Source: Tannerellaceae bacterium
GTDB taxonomy: Bacteria; Bacteroidota; Bacteroidia; Bacteroidales; Tannerellaceae
Assembly: GCA_031273385.1 (NCBI GenBank)
Contig: JAISRY010000092.1
Location: forward strand, 1 to 8,317
Direction of reading: 5' to 3'
Length of the DNA stretch: 8,317 nt
This document shows positions 1 through 6,110 of the stretch, piece after piece. The notes below the pieces were generated by a model. It saw only the letters and a program-made list of their open reading frames with translations. It ran no database searches and was not told the origin of the DNA. A program made the position numbers and the translations under genes. The stretch's first letter is position 1; every line of letters starts with the position of its first letter.

Positions 1-1971
1 TCGCCTCATGGCGGCACAGTATCAACCGATTATAAATATACGATGGACATTAGCGACCAGGGCAACCCGTCGCGCCTCGACCTGCTATATAGTAATGATA
101 AGGCGGTCTATAATAGCAAGAATCACGATGCCGATCTGACCTTTGAACACCTGATGACGCGCGTCGTATTCGATGCCCTGCGGACGGGCACCAGCAACGC
201 TTCGCTGGCCGGTTTGCAGTTGGAAGTACAAAACGTCAATACCCTGACCACGTTCGACTTAGCGGACGGCGCGCCGGCTTTGGATGGCGCAGGTACGAGC
301 AGCATAATTCCTTTTAATCGCTATGCGTCAGACGATTCGGTACGTATGGAGGCTACATTAATTCCTATGGTCGATGCCAGCGGCGTCCACCTCTCATTTT
401 TGCTAAACAACAAAAGTTACAGCGCCCCACTTCCACCGGCAGGGGGCAGCACCGCCCTGCTAAAAGGGAAGCGTTATACCTATAAAGTACTCTTCGATGA
501 AGCACAAATCACATTAGAGGGTCACCTCTCCGCCTGGGATGAAGAGCCTGGCGACACCATCACCCCAAATCCCGACCCCGGCCAACCCGCAGCGATAGTT
601 CAAATAGAGGGCTACAACGGTCCGGTAACAGTACTATATGCCTCCGGCGAGCAGGAAACAATTACCATTGGCAATAGTGGCAAAGCGAATATCAGCAGCA
701 CACGTAGCGGCGAAGTGATCAAGAGCCTGACCCTCGGCGCATCCGGTACACCTATATTAATTGGCTGCAAAGCAGAAAATACCATACTCCTTTCATTAAA
801 AGTAGACGCCACAGGCAGTCCCCAACTGCGCGATGAGGTGGACGGCTATATCCCGATCGGCAGCTATGCCGAATTTCAGCTGATAGCTGAAACCGCCAAT
901 CTTGGCAACAAATACAAACAGGAAAACGATATCGACCTGCTTAGTGAAAACTGGGTACCGATAGGTACTGAAACTCTTCCATTCACCGGCGAATACGACG
1001 GTGGGGAATATGAAATTACGAATCTGAAGATAGATGTAACTGCAAAAGATGCCGGTCTTTTCGGAAGAACAAATAGCGCCATACTCCGCAACATCCGTCT
1101 TGTTTCCGGCACGGTAAACGGAGGGGAGAATGTTGCCGGTATCTGTGGAGGGGCTGTCGGTAGCACCTCTATCACCAACTCTCATTCTAATGTTTCCGTA
1201 ATAGGTACAAGCGGTGTTAGTGGTATCTGCGGAGCCTGCAATAATACAGTTACAATCACCTCCTGCCGTAATACAGGAATTGTGAAAGGTATAGGTACAG
1301 GTACGGGTACTCCTATTGCTGGTGGCTACGTTGGCGGCATTATTGGGCATACCTATGGAACAGAAACAACAAAAATCAAAGACTGTGACAATAGTGGGGA
1401 AGTAGAAGGCTACCGCTATACCGGCGGCATTGTCGGAGGATGTAATGGCACTACAACCGAGGTTACAGCTTGTCGCAATAGCGGCGCCATAAAAAATACG
1501 GGAGGCAGCCTTTCCGGTGGTATTGTGGGAGATAATTATTCCTACACAGTTGTTAACATTACAGCTTGCTATAATACTGGCGCTGTGAATTATAATGGTA
1601 ATGGTGGCAGAACTAACTATTACACCGGCGGCATTATGGGAAATATTAATACCGCTGGCAGCACAATCACCGCCTGTTACAATACGGGAATGGTGACAGG
1701 CAGCGATGTTAGTCACATAGGTCTTATTTGCGGGAGTAATGACGGAGCAACGATTACCTCCTGCTATTGGACAAAGGGCAGTAGTGATGCCACTAAAGGC
1801 GTGGGCAGTGGTGGTACTGACAACACAAAAGAATTTAGCGCCACCGCATGGCCTGCCGCAGCCGAACAGGGTTGGGGTACAGGCGATGGTAGTGAGGCGA
1901 ATACATATTGGAAATCACGTGGCGGATGGAATGACGGTACGCCGGAATATCCGACTTTGTGGTGGGAATAA
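1..1971 (+). CDS. Fimbrillin-family surface protein with GLUG repeats (5'-truncated by window)
   Basis: The frame is open from base 1 with no stop before the ATG at 43, so that ATG is internal; the true start and any lipoprotein signal lie left of the window. Residues below count from the ATG at 43. Residues 1-168 resemble the Mfa1-like/fimbrillin fold of Bacteroidales type V pili (a DLTFEHLMTRVVF segment, and a strand ending ITLEGHLSAWDEE). A Pro-rich linker follows (170-183), then a beta-rich module (185-260) and a GLUG lead-in (268-330: IGSYAEFQLIAE, NDIDL, W-PIG, F-GEYDGGEYEI-NL). Residues 362-577 hold about seven GLUG-type repeats, each a GGI-x-G strand followed by C-x-N-[ST]-G, predicting a beta-helix. 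The C terminus (YWKSRGGWNDGTPEYPTLWWE at 622-642) is a common ending of such proteins. Probable role: cell-surface adhesin or pilus tip component. The family call is firm; ligand and exact role are unknown. Confidence 0.82.
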   Translation, partial: SPHGGTVSTDYKYTMDISDQGNPSRLDLLYSNDKAVYNSKNHDADLTFEHLMTRVVFDALRTGTSNASLAGLQLEVQNVNTLTTFDLADGAPALDGAGTSSIIPFNRYASDDSVRMEATLIPMVDASGVHLSFLLNNKSYSAPLPPAGGSTALLKGKRYTYKVLFDEAQITLEGHLSAWDEEPGDTITPNPDPGQPAAIVQIEGYNGPVTVLYASGEQETITIGNSGKANISSTRSGEVIKSLTLGASGTPILIGCKAENTILLSLKVDATGSPQLRDEVDGYIPIGSYAEFQLIAETANLGNKYKQENDIDLLSENWVPIGTETLPFTGEYDGGEYEITNLKIDVTAKDAGLFGRTNSAILRNIRLVSGTVNGGENVAGICGGAVGSTSITNSHSNVSVIGTSGVSGICGACNNTVTITSCRNTGIVKGIGTGTGTPIAGGYVGGIIGHTYGTETTKIKDCDNSGEVEGYRYTGGIVGGCNGTTTEVTACRNSGAIKNTGGSLSGGIVGDNYSYTVVNITACYNTGAVNYNGNGGRTNYYTGGIMGNINTAGSTITACYNTGMVTGSDVSHIGLICGSNDGATITSCYWTKGSSDATKGVGSGGTDNTKEFSATAWPAAAEQGWGTGDGSEANTYWKSRGGWNDGTPEYPTLWWE

Positions 1972-2040
1972 AATGATATATAGATGTTTTTTGTTTATAT
2001 GTTTGGACGTTAAGTTTTTATTTTAAGTTTGGTATTTTTA

Positions 2041-2084
2041 GCCCTTTCTTCTCCACAGCGGTGGGGAAGTAACTAAAAAAGGGC
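2041..2084 (+). other. Two-tier hairpin in the 3' UTR of the fimbrillin gene
   Basis: GCCCTTT (2041-2047) pairs with AAAGGGC (2078-2084), and inside it CTTCTCCAC (2048-2056) pairs with GTGGGGAAG (2061-2069) with one G-U pair and a 4-nt loop. An unpaired TAACTAAA sits on the 3' side. No T-run follows, so it is not a standard terminator by itself. It may protect the 3' end or act with the terminator hairpin just downstream. Confidence 0.4.
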
Positions 2085-2115
2085 ATGTCTTACGACTTGG
2101 TATTTATTTTCATCG

Positions 2116-2155
2116 CGCCGGAATCCCCTGTGAAGAGGAGTCCGGCGACTTTTTT
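2116..2155 (+). terminator. Intrinsic terminator downstream of the fimbrillin gene
   Basis: CGCCGGA (2116-2122) and TCCGGCG (2141-2147) form a perfect 7-bp GC-rich stem. It extends inward past an A/G mismatch by TCC/GGA and is followed at 2150-2155 by six T. This is the expected end of the plus-strand fimbrillin transcript, about 145-185 nt past its stop, and it insulates the fic promoter from readthrough. Confidence 0.75.
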
Positions 2156-2156
2156 A

Positions 2157-2184
2157 GTTGAGAGTTGAGAGTTGAGAATTGAGA
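2157..2184. repeat. 7-bp tandem repeat, four copies of GTTGAGA
   Basis: Three exact GTTGAGA units (2157, 2164, 2171) and one ATTGAGA (2178) lie directly after the terminator T-run and before the hexamer array. It is a short slippage-type repeat. The copy number could vary between strains, but it lies upstream of the predicted fic -33 box, so any effect on transcription would be indirect. Confidence 0.7.
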
Positions 2185-2199
2185 GGGGTGCATTGTATT

Positions 2200-2294
2200 C
2201 GTATCATAAACGTATCTATTCGTATCGAATCGTATCATTCGTGAAAATTTGTTGATTCGTATCATTTTCGTATTTTTGCGTATCGAAACGTATC
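2200..2294 (+). promoter_or_regulatory. Array of CGTATC hexamers at about 10-bp spacing (candidate operator)
   Basis: Seven exact CGTATC copies begin at 2200, 2211, 2221, 2231, 2258, 2279 and 2289, with CGTATT at 2269 and a weaker CGTGAA at 2240. Spacings are 9-11 bp or a double step, averaging about 9.9 bp over 2200-2289, so all copies face nearly the same side of the helix and the same direction. The one empty phase, near 2249, coincides with the predicted -33 box; the CGTATT copy overlaps the -7 box. The arrangement suits cooperative binding of a regulator over the fic promoter. The winged helix of the Fic protein is the obvious candidate ligand, but that is inference. Confidence 0.6.
2248..2278 (+). 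promoter_or_regulatory. Predicted Bacteroidetes-type promoter of the fic gene
   Basis: TTTG at 2248-2251 (-33 element) is followed after 19 bp by TATTTTTG at 2271-2278, a perfect match to the TAnnTTTG -7 consensus of Bacteroidetes housekeeping promoters. Transcription would start near 2283-2286, leaving a leader of about two dozen bases before the ATG at 2308. The promoter lies within the CGTATC array. Confidence 0.6.
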
Positions 2295-2307
2295 AAAAGA
2301 GGGTGTG

Positions 2308-3348
2308 ATGGAAAATAAAGTATATGATTTTAAGCTGGATATCAATTGGGAATTGATACATCTGATCAATGAAATAGACAGGTTTGATTCCCAATGGACT
2401 GTTATTGAACGCCGGGAATATCAGAGTCTGAAACAATTGAAAAGCATTGCGACTGTTCGAAGTGTGGGCGCTTCCAACCGAATTGAGGGCAATAAGATGA
2501 GCGATGAAGAAATTGATGTCTTGCTACAAAAAATCGACATAACCACATTGACGGACAGGGATTCGCAGGAAGTTGTCGGCTATTTCAATACATTGGACAT
2601 GATTGCCGAATCATTTGAAAATATAGCTATTACGGAAAGCAATATCAAAAGTTTGCACAACACGTTGATGAAGTACAGCGCCAAGGATGAGTGGCACAAA
2701 GGAAACTACAAGGCGCACAACAACGCGGTTGAGGCCACTTTTTCCGATGGCACGCGGCAAATCATATTTCAAACCGCAGAAGCGGGATTTGCCACCGATG
2801 ATGCTATGCTTCGGTTGATTGATTGGTACAATGCGGAGACCGAAGCGCCAAGTTTAATCAAAAGCGCCGTTTTTGTTTACGAGTTTTTGAGTATTCATCC
2901 CTTTCAAGATGGAAACGGCAGGCTAAGCCGGTTGCTTTCAACGCTTTTATTGTTGAGAAACGGATATAAATGGATACAGTATGTGAGTTTTGAACACGAA
3001 ATTGAGAGCCGGAAAGCAGAGTATTACCAAGCGCTTAGGAGTTGTCAGGCTGGACGGCCGAATGAGGACGTTACCGTTTGGATATTATTCTTTCTGAACG
3101 CTTTAAGAAATATTCAATCGCAGTTGATGATTAAATTGGAACAAAGCGGTTCGGTATCGCAACTTTCGCCGAAAGAGAAATCAATCTTGGCGATAATTGA
3201 ACATTATTCGGGAATCAAATCGGGGGAAATAGCAGAAAAGTTATCCATCCCCAATCCAACCGTTAAGCGAATTTTATCCGATTTGCAAACCAAAGGCTTA
3301 ATTGAGAAGCAGGGAAACGGGCGCGGTACAAGTTATTCGGTAAAGTAA
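2308..3348 (+). CDS. Fic-domain protein adenylyltransferase-like, with C-terminal winged helix
   Basis: From the ATG at 2308 (346 aa) the protein carries a complete Fic active-site motif, HPFQDGNGR, at residues 197-205. In this family the His acts as base, the Asp binds Mg2+ and the Arg binds the ATP phosphates, and the usual reaction transfers AMP from ATP to a target hydroxyl. Residues 56-61 (SNRIEG) match the inhibitory (S/T)xxxE(G/N) motif, placed N-terminally as in class II Fic proteins, so E60 should hold the enzyme in check. Residues about 286-346 (SPKEKSILAIIE, SGEIAEKLSIPNPTVKRILSDLQTKGLIEK) look like a winged helix-turn-helix. A GTG at 2305 is in frame, but it sits one base from the AGAGGG at 2298-2303; the ATG, four bases away, is preferred. 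No toxin-antitoxin partner adjoins. Targets are unknown; autoregulation through the upstream hexamer array is plausible. The gene is visibly AT-richer than the efflux operon. Confidence 0.9.
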   Translation: MENKVYDFKLDINWELIHLINEIDRFDSQWTVIERREYQSLKQLKSIATVRSVGASNRIEGNKMSDEEIDVLLQKIDITTLTDRDSQEVVGYFNTLDMIAESFENIAITESNIKSLHNTLMKYSAKDEWHKGNYKAHNNAVEATFSDGTRQIIFQTAEAGFATDDAMLRLIDWYNAETEAPSLIKSAVFVYEFLSIHPFQDGNGRLSRLLSTLLLLRNGYKWIQYVSFEHEIESRKAEYYQALRSCQAGRPNEDVTVWILFFLNALRNIQSQLMIKLEQSGSVSQLSPKEKSILAIIEHYSGIKSGEIAEKLSIPNPTVKRILSDLQTKGLIEKQGNGRGTSYSVK

Positions 3349-3352
3349 CAAT

Positions 3353-3452
3353 ACAATAGTGTAGCCGGGCGTACACAATTGTGTAGTCGGGGACAGACAA
3401 TTGTGTAGTCCAACCTACTCAGTTGTGTAGCCTGGGCTATACAATTGTGTAG
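3353..3452. repeat. 22-bp-period repeat array, five units with ACAATTGTGTAG core
   Basis: Cores start at 3353, 3375, 3397, 3419 and 3441, an exact 22-bp period. Three are exactly ACAATTGTGTAG; the first has one change and the fourth two. The 10-bp segments between cores are unrelated to each other. The core contains the palindrome ACAATTGT. The array begins five bases after the fic stop. The period is not a multiple of three and equals roughly two helical turns, so it looks like a protein-binding or iteron-like array rather than coding DNA. Confidence 0.8.
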
Positions 3453-3459
3453 AATCGGG

Positions 3460-3554
3460 AATAGCTCTCGAGCAAATAAAAATAGCTCCCGACTGAAAAA
3501 AAATAGCTCCCGTCCCGTTGAGAATAGCTCCCGTCCGGTTGGCGTTAGCTTTTT
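3460..3554. repeat. 21-bp-period repeat array with AATAGCTCCCG core
   Basis: Cores of 11 bp start at 3460 (one change), 3481, 3502 and 3523, an exact 21-bp period, separated by unrelated 10-bp segments. A degenerate fifth unit (GTTAGCTTTTT) falls on the same period at 3544. The core differs from that of the neighbouring 22-bp array, yet the build (conserved 11-12 bp plus variable 10 bp) is the same, and only 7 bp separate the two arrays. Confidence 0.78.
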
Positions 3555-3571
3555 GTTTATTCTTCAAAAAA

Positions 3572-3607
3572 ATTAAATGGCTTAAGATGCTTAAGAATCT
3601 TAAGGAT
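3572..3607. repeat. 9-bp repeat with three CTTAAG palindromes in AT-rich DNA
   Basis: CTTAAG occurs at 3581, 3590 and 3599, each followed by a similar triplet (ATG, AAT, GAT). A degenerate unit (ATTAAATGG) precedes them at 3572. It lies in an AT-rich stretch between the 21-bp array and the large inverted repeat. No function is evident. Confidence 0.6.
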
Positions 3608-3632
3608 AAACCGTAAAACAGGACGGAAATGT

Positions 3633-4016
3633 GCAAAAAGCCTCCCCAATAAAGTTTTCCATTTTTTGCCTTCACCCCTTCACCTTTCTTGTAACAGGCT
3701 GTATGATAACTGAATGTGGTGAAGGAAGGGTGAAGGGAGGTGAATGGAGAATGAAACGAGATGCCGGAGAGGGCAGCCTGACCTTATTGTGTAAATTATC
3801 CGATGATCCATCGACATTCGCTTTTGTTGATCCGGTCATCAGTTGTTCTATTATTCGTACAATAAGATTGATGGAGGCTCCCCGGTACGCCGTTTCACTT
3901 TCCCTTCACCTCCCTTCACCCTTCCTTCACCACATTCAGTTATCATACAGTCTGTTACAAGAAAGGTGAAGGGGTGAAGGCAAAAAAACGAAAACTTTAT
4001 TGGGGGGGCTTTTTGC
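3633..4016. repeat. Long inverted-repeat element (112-bp arms, 160-bp centre), MITE-like
   Basis: Bases 3633-3744 are the reverse complement of 3905-4016 with four mismatches in 112 positions by hand alignment and no gaps. Weaker symmetry continues inward to about 3767 and 3882 (around GTGAAACG and CCGG). The outer end of each arm is GCAAAAAGCC. Within each arm a CTTCACC cluster and a GGTGAAGG cluster can also pair imperfectly, so each arm could fold on itself. No transposase gene is inside, and no clear target-site duplication is visible at the ends. A non-autonomous mobile element or decayed insertion is the likeliest explanation; a structural or regulatory DNA element is the alternative. 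Confidence 0.7.
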
Positions 4017-4060
4017 TCCCTTTGTTCAGTTTTGTAGCAAAAATTGTCAAATTTGTAACA

Positions 4061-4093
4061 GTCTATTTTCTGAAATATGCTGAGAAAATAGAC
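4061..4093. other. Perfect 11-bp hairpin in intergenic DNA
   Basis: GTCTATTTTCT (4061-4071) and AGAAAATAGAC (4083-4093) pair perfectly around an 11-nt loop. No convincing T-run follows on either strand, so a terminator role for minus-strand transcripts of the efflux operon is possible but weak. A palindromic binding site is the alternative. Confidence 0.45.
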
Positions 4094-4120
4094 AAATAGT
4101 ACCCGTCACTGCAAACAGGA

Positions 4121-4159
4121 CGAGGCTTCGACAGGCTCAGCCACCGTTGTTGGTGGCTG
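4121..4159. repeat. REP-like palindrome abutting the efflux operon end
   Basis: CAGCCACC (4138-4145) and GGTGGCTG (4152-4159) form an 8-bp stem with a 6-nt loop, touching the stop codon of the HMA gene at 4160. The left flank contains TTCGACAGGCTCAG, a string I recognise as the core of widespread intergenic palindromic repeats. The matching right outer half is absent, so this looks like a decayed or half copy. It may also serve as the 3' stem of the minus-strand operon transcript, although no U-run follows it in that direction. Confidence 0.45.
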
Positions 4160-4498
4160 TTACTTTTTACGGTATTTGCAGCAGTCGGGGAGGGCGTTGT
4201 AGACTTTGTCGGGGGCTTTGTCTTTTTCGGTGTCGTGGCCGGTCTTTGCGATGGCTTTGCTGACGGTTTCTACGGATGTTTTCTCTGCGTCGTAGTGGAG
4301 GTGTAGCTGTTTGGTGGCTTTGTCCCACGCGGCGGAGGAGACGCCTTTTACGCTCTTGGCCGCTTTCTCGATACGTGTTTTGCACATGCCGCAGAGACCC
4401 TCTACTTTCAGGTTGCCGTGGGCTTCTTCCGCGCTTGCGTTTACGCTATTTGCCGCCAGGAAAAACAGGGCGGCGACGAATACAATTAACTTTTTCAT
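4160..4498 (-). CDS. Small secreted heavy-metal-associated (HMA) domain protein
   Basis: This 112-aa protein starts with a Sec signal peptide (MKKLIVFVAALFFLAA, likely cleaved near ASA at 21-23), so it should act in the periplasm. An HMA ferredoxin-like domain follows, with the metal-binding pair C36-x-x-C39 in GLCGMCKTRIEKAAKSV; the ordering GLC-GMC differs from the classic GMTCxxC but keeps the CxxC. The tail carries YNALPDCCKYRKK with vicinal C106-C107. The mature protein is closely similar to the last 83 residues of the adjacent adaptor. It is the last gene of the efflux operon, 42 nt after the adaptor stop. Likely role: periplasmic metallochaperone or buffer handing Cu(I) or a similar soft metal to the pump. 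Metal identity is inferred from context, not proven. Confidence 0.85.
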   Translation of the reverse strand: MKKLIVFVAALFFLAANSVNASAEEAHGNLKVEGLCGMCKTRIEKAAKSVKGVSSAAWDKATKQLHLHYDAEKTSVETVSKAIAKTGHDTEKDKAPDKVYNALPDCCKYRKK

Positions 4499-4540
4499 TT
4501 CTCTTTTCTTTTTAGGATGTTTATACTATACTTGATTACA

Positions 4541-6100
4541 TTAATCTCTGTACTTACAGCAGTCTGGCAGGGCGTTGTAGGTCTCCGTTGCGGCTTTGTG
4601 TGCGCCGGCGTCGTGGCCGGTCAGGGCGATGGCTTGGGCGACGGCATCGGGAGAGGTTCGCTTCCGGTCGTAGGCCAGGCGCAACTCTCCGCTCTCCATA
4701 TCCCATACGGCGGAGATGACGCCTTTCACGCCTTTTGCGGCGCTTTCGATCCGCTCCTTACACATCTCGCAAAGCCCCCGGACGGCGAATGTCGCCTGTT
4801 CCCCGCCGTCGGCAGGTTCGTCGTCGGCGTCGTTGTTCATCATGCTGCGCTTGCCCTCCAATTGTGCGCTGGCGTCGACCGAGAAGACGCCGTTCGTGAC
4901 GATTTCTTCGCCCTCGTCGATGCCCGACAGGACGACGTAGGCATCACCCAGCGCGGCGCCCAGGTTGATCTCCCGTAGCCGGAAGACAGGCATATCCCCG
5001 TTCGGCTGTTTCACGTATACGATCGAGCGTTTACCTGTCCACAGTACCGCCGTTTTCGGGACGACGAGACTGCCGGCATACGCTTTCATCGACGCTTCGA
5101 CGACGGCATTGGCATACATGCCGGGTTTGAGCTGTAACCCGGGGTTCGCCGTTTCGACCCTCACCTTTGCCGTGCGGGTGGAGGCGTCGATCACCGGGTC
5201 GACAAAGGTAATCTTTCCGCGGTAGCTTTTGCCCGGCAGTGCGGACAGGGTATAGGCTACGGCATCGCCGGTTTTCAGGTAGGGGAGGTCGGCTTCGTAG
5301 GCGTCGAACATCGCCCATACGGTCGAGAGGTCGGTCAGTTCGAAAAGGACGCTTCCCTGGTTGACATAGTCGCCCTCAGCCACCTTTTTCACCGTAACGA
5401 TTCCACCGGCATTGGCTACGACGTTTACCAGCGGGGAGAGGACGCCCGATTGTTCTACCTCCCCGATCTGGCTATCGGTCAGTTTCAGGAGGCGGAGCTT
5501 TTCGCGGGCTGCTTCGAGGAGCGCCTGCCCTGCCGGATGGCTGGATTGTATCTTTGCCGCTTCGAGCAACTCCTGCTGGGCGTTCAGCAGGTCGGGGGAA
5601 TAGATGGAGGCGATTGTCTGCCCTTTGCGGACGGTTTCACCGGTGAAGTTGACGAACAGTCGTTCGATCCGTCCGCCGGTATGCGCTACCTGCGAATGGG
5701 AGAGCCGTTCGTCGGCCTGTATCGTTCCGTAAAGCCTGACCTCTTTGACGGGGTTCCTGCGGCTTACGGCCGTCGTCCGGATATTGGCCAGCGCCATAGC
5801 CTCTTTCGAGAGCATGATCCCGTCCGGATCCGCCGTTTCGCCAATCGTGCCGGCTGTCTTTACGGGGATCAGGTCCATGGCGCAAAGGGGGCACTTCCCC
5901 GGTTTATCCTGCCTGATCTGCGGGTGCATGGCGCAGGTCCATACCTGCGGCTCGTTTTCGGCATGCGTATGTGCGGCATGTCCGGTATGCCCTGCCTGTC
6001 CGGGCGCACTGCGGAACAGCCACCATCCCAGCAGCAGCCCTGCCGCGATCCCTCCCAACACGATGAGGGAGGCCTTTTGTATGTCTTGTCTTCTTTTCAT
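4541..6100 (-). CDS. CusB/CzcB-type RND efflux periplasmic adaptor with C-terminal HMA domain
   Basis: This 519-aa protein is the membrane-fusion subunit linking the inner-membrane RND permease to the outer-membrane channel. An N-terminal membrane anchor (about 9-29) is followed by a His-rich patch (H38, H41, H44, H46). Next is a heavy-metal-binding module at 54-79 (WTCAMHPQIRQDKPGKCPLC, then AMD), with ligands C56, M58, H59, C70, C73 and M75. The adaptor core follows: split lipoyl/barrel-sandwich halves (about 137-170 and 225-256) around an alpha-hairpin (about 171-215), then beta-barrel and membrane-proximal regions to about 415. After a linker comes an unusual C-terminal HMA domain (C444-x-x-C447) and tail YNALPDCCKYRD (508-519), paralogous to the next gene's product. 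CusB-type adaptors are usually shorter, around 400 aa, so the extra C-terminal length is the HMA fusion. The start is 10 nt after the TolC-gene stop, implying co-translation. Substrate is probably Cu(I)/Ag(I). Confidence 0.9.
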   Translation of the reverse strand: MKRRQDIQKASLIVLGGIAAGLLLGWWLFRSAPGQAGHTGHAAHTHAENEPQVWTCAMHPQIRQDKPGKCPLCAMDLIPVKTAGTIGETADPDGIMLSKEAMALANIRTTAVSRRNPVKEVRLYGTIQADERLSHSQVAHTGGRIERLFVNFTGETVRKGQTIASIYSPDLLNAQQELLEAAKIQSSHPAGQALLEAAREKLRLLKLTDSQIGEVEQSGVLSPLVNVVANAGGIVTVKKVAEGDYVNQGSVLFELTDLSTVWAMFDAYEADLPYLKTGDAVAYTLSALPGKSYRGKITFVDPVIDASTRTAKVRVETANPGLQLKPGMYANAVVEASMKAYAGSLVVPKTAVLWTGKRSIVYVKQPNGDMPVFRLREINLGAALGDAYVVLSGIDEGEEIVTNGVFSVDASAQLEGKRSMMNNDADDEPADGGEQATFAVRGLCEMCKERIESAAKGVKGVISAVWDMESGELRLAYDRKRTSPDAVAQAIALTGHDAGAHKAATETYNALPDCCKYRD

Positions 6101-6110
6101 ATCCGACGGA

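Noticed and set aside
796..1716. 306-aa minus-strand reading frame
   Set aside because: It lies antisense inside the fimbrillin/GLUG gene and its Ser/Thr/Ala-rich product mirrors the GLUG repeat codons.
1739..2026. 95-aa plus-strand reading frame overlapping the fimbrillin gene end
   Set aside because: Out of frame with the real gene, with no domain; the true C terminus (PEYPTLWWE) is in the other frame.
2305..2307. GTG as the fic start codon
   Set aside because: It is one base from the purine-rich AGAGGG and is immediately followed by an in-frame ATG at better spacing.
3353..3554. CRISPR array
   Set aside because: Repeats are only 11-12 bp and spacers 10 bp, too short for CRISPR; no cas genes are in the window.
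3415..3675. 86-aa minus-strand reading frame with GAI-type heptad repeats
   Set aside because: The heptads are just the 21-bp array read in one frame; the frame also runs into the 22-bp array and the end of the inverted repeat, with no recognisable domain or start signal.
3631..3969. 112-aa plus-strand reading frame across the inverted repeat
   Set aside because: It consists of the two repeat arms and the centre, shows no domain, and is explained by the element's composition.
3353..4016. Chromosomal or plasmid replication origin
   Set aside because: Iteron-like arrays and AT-rich DNA are present, but I found no DnaA-box matches (TTATCCACA type) and no replication gene, so it is kept only as a low-interest idea.
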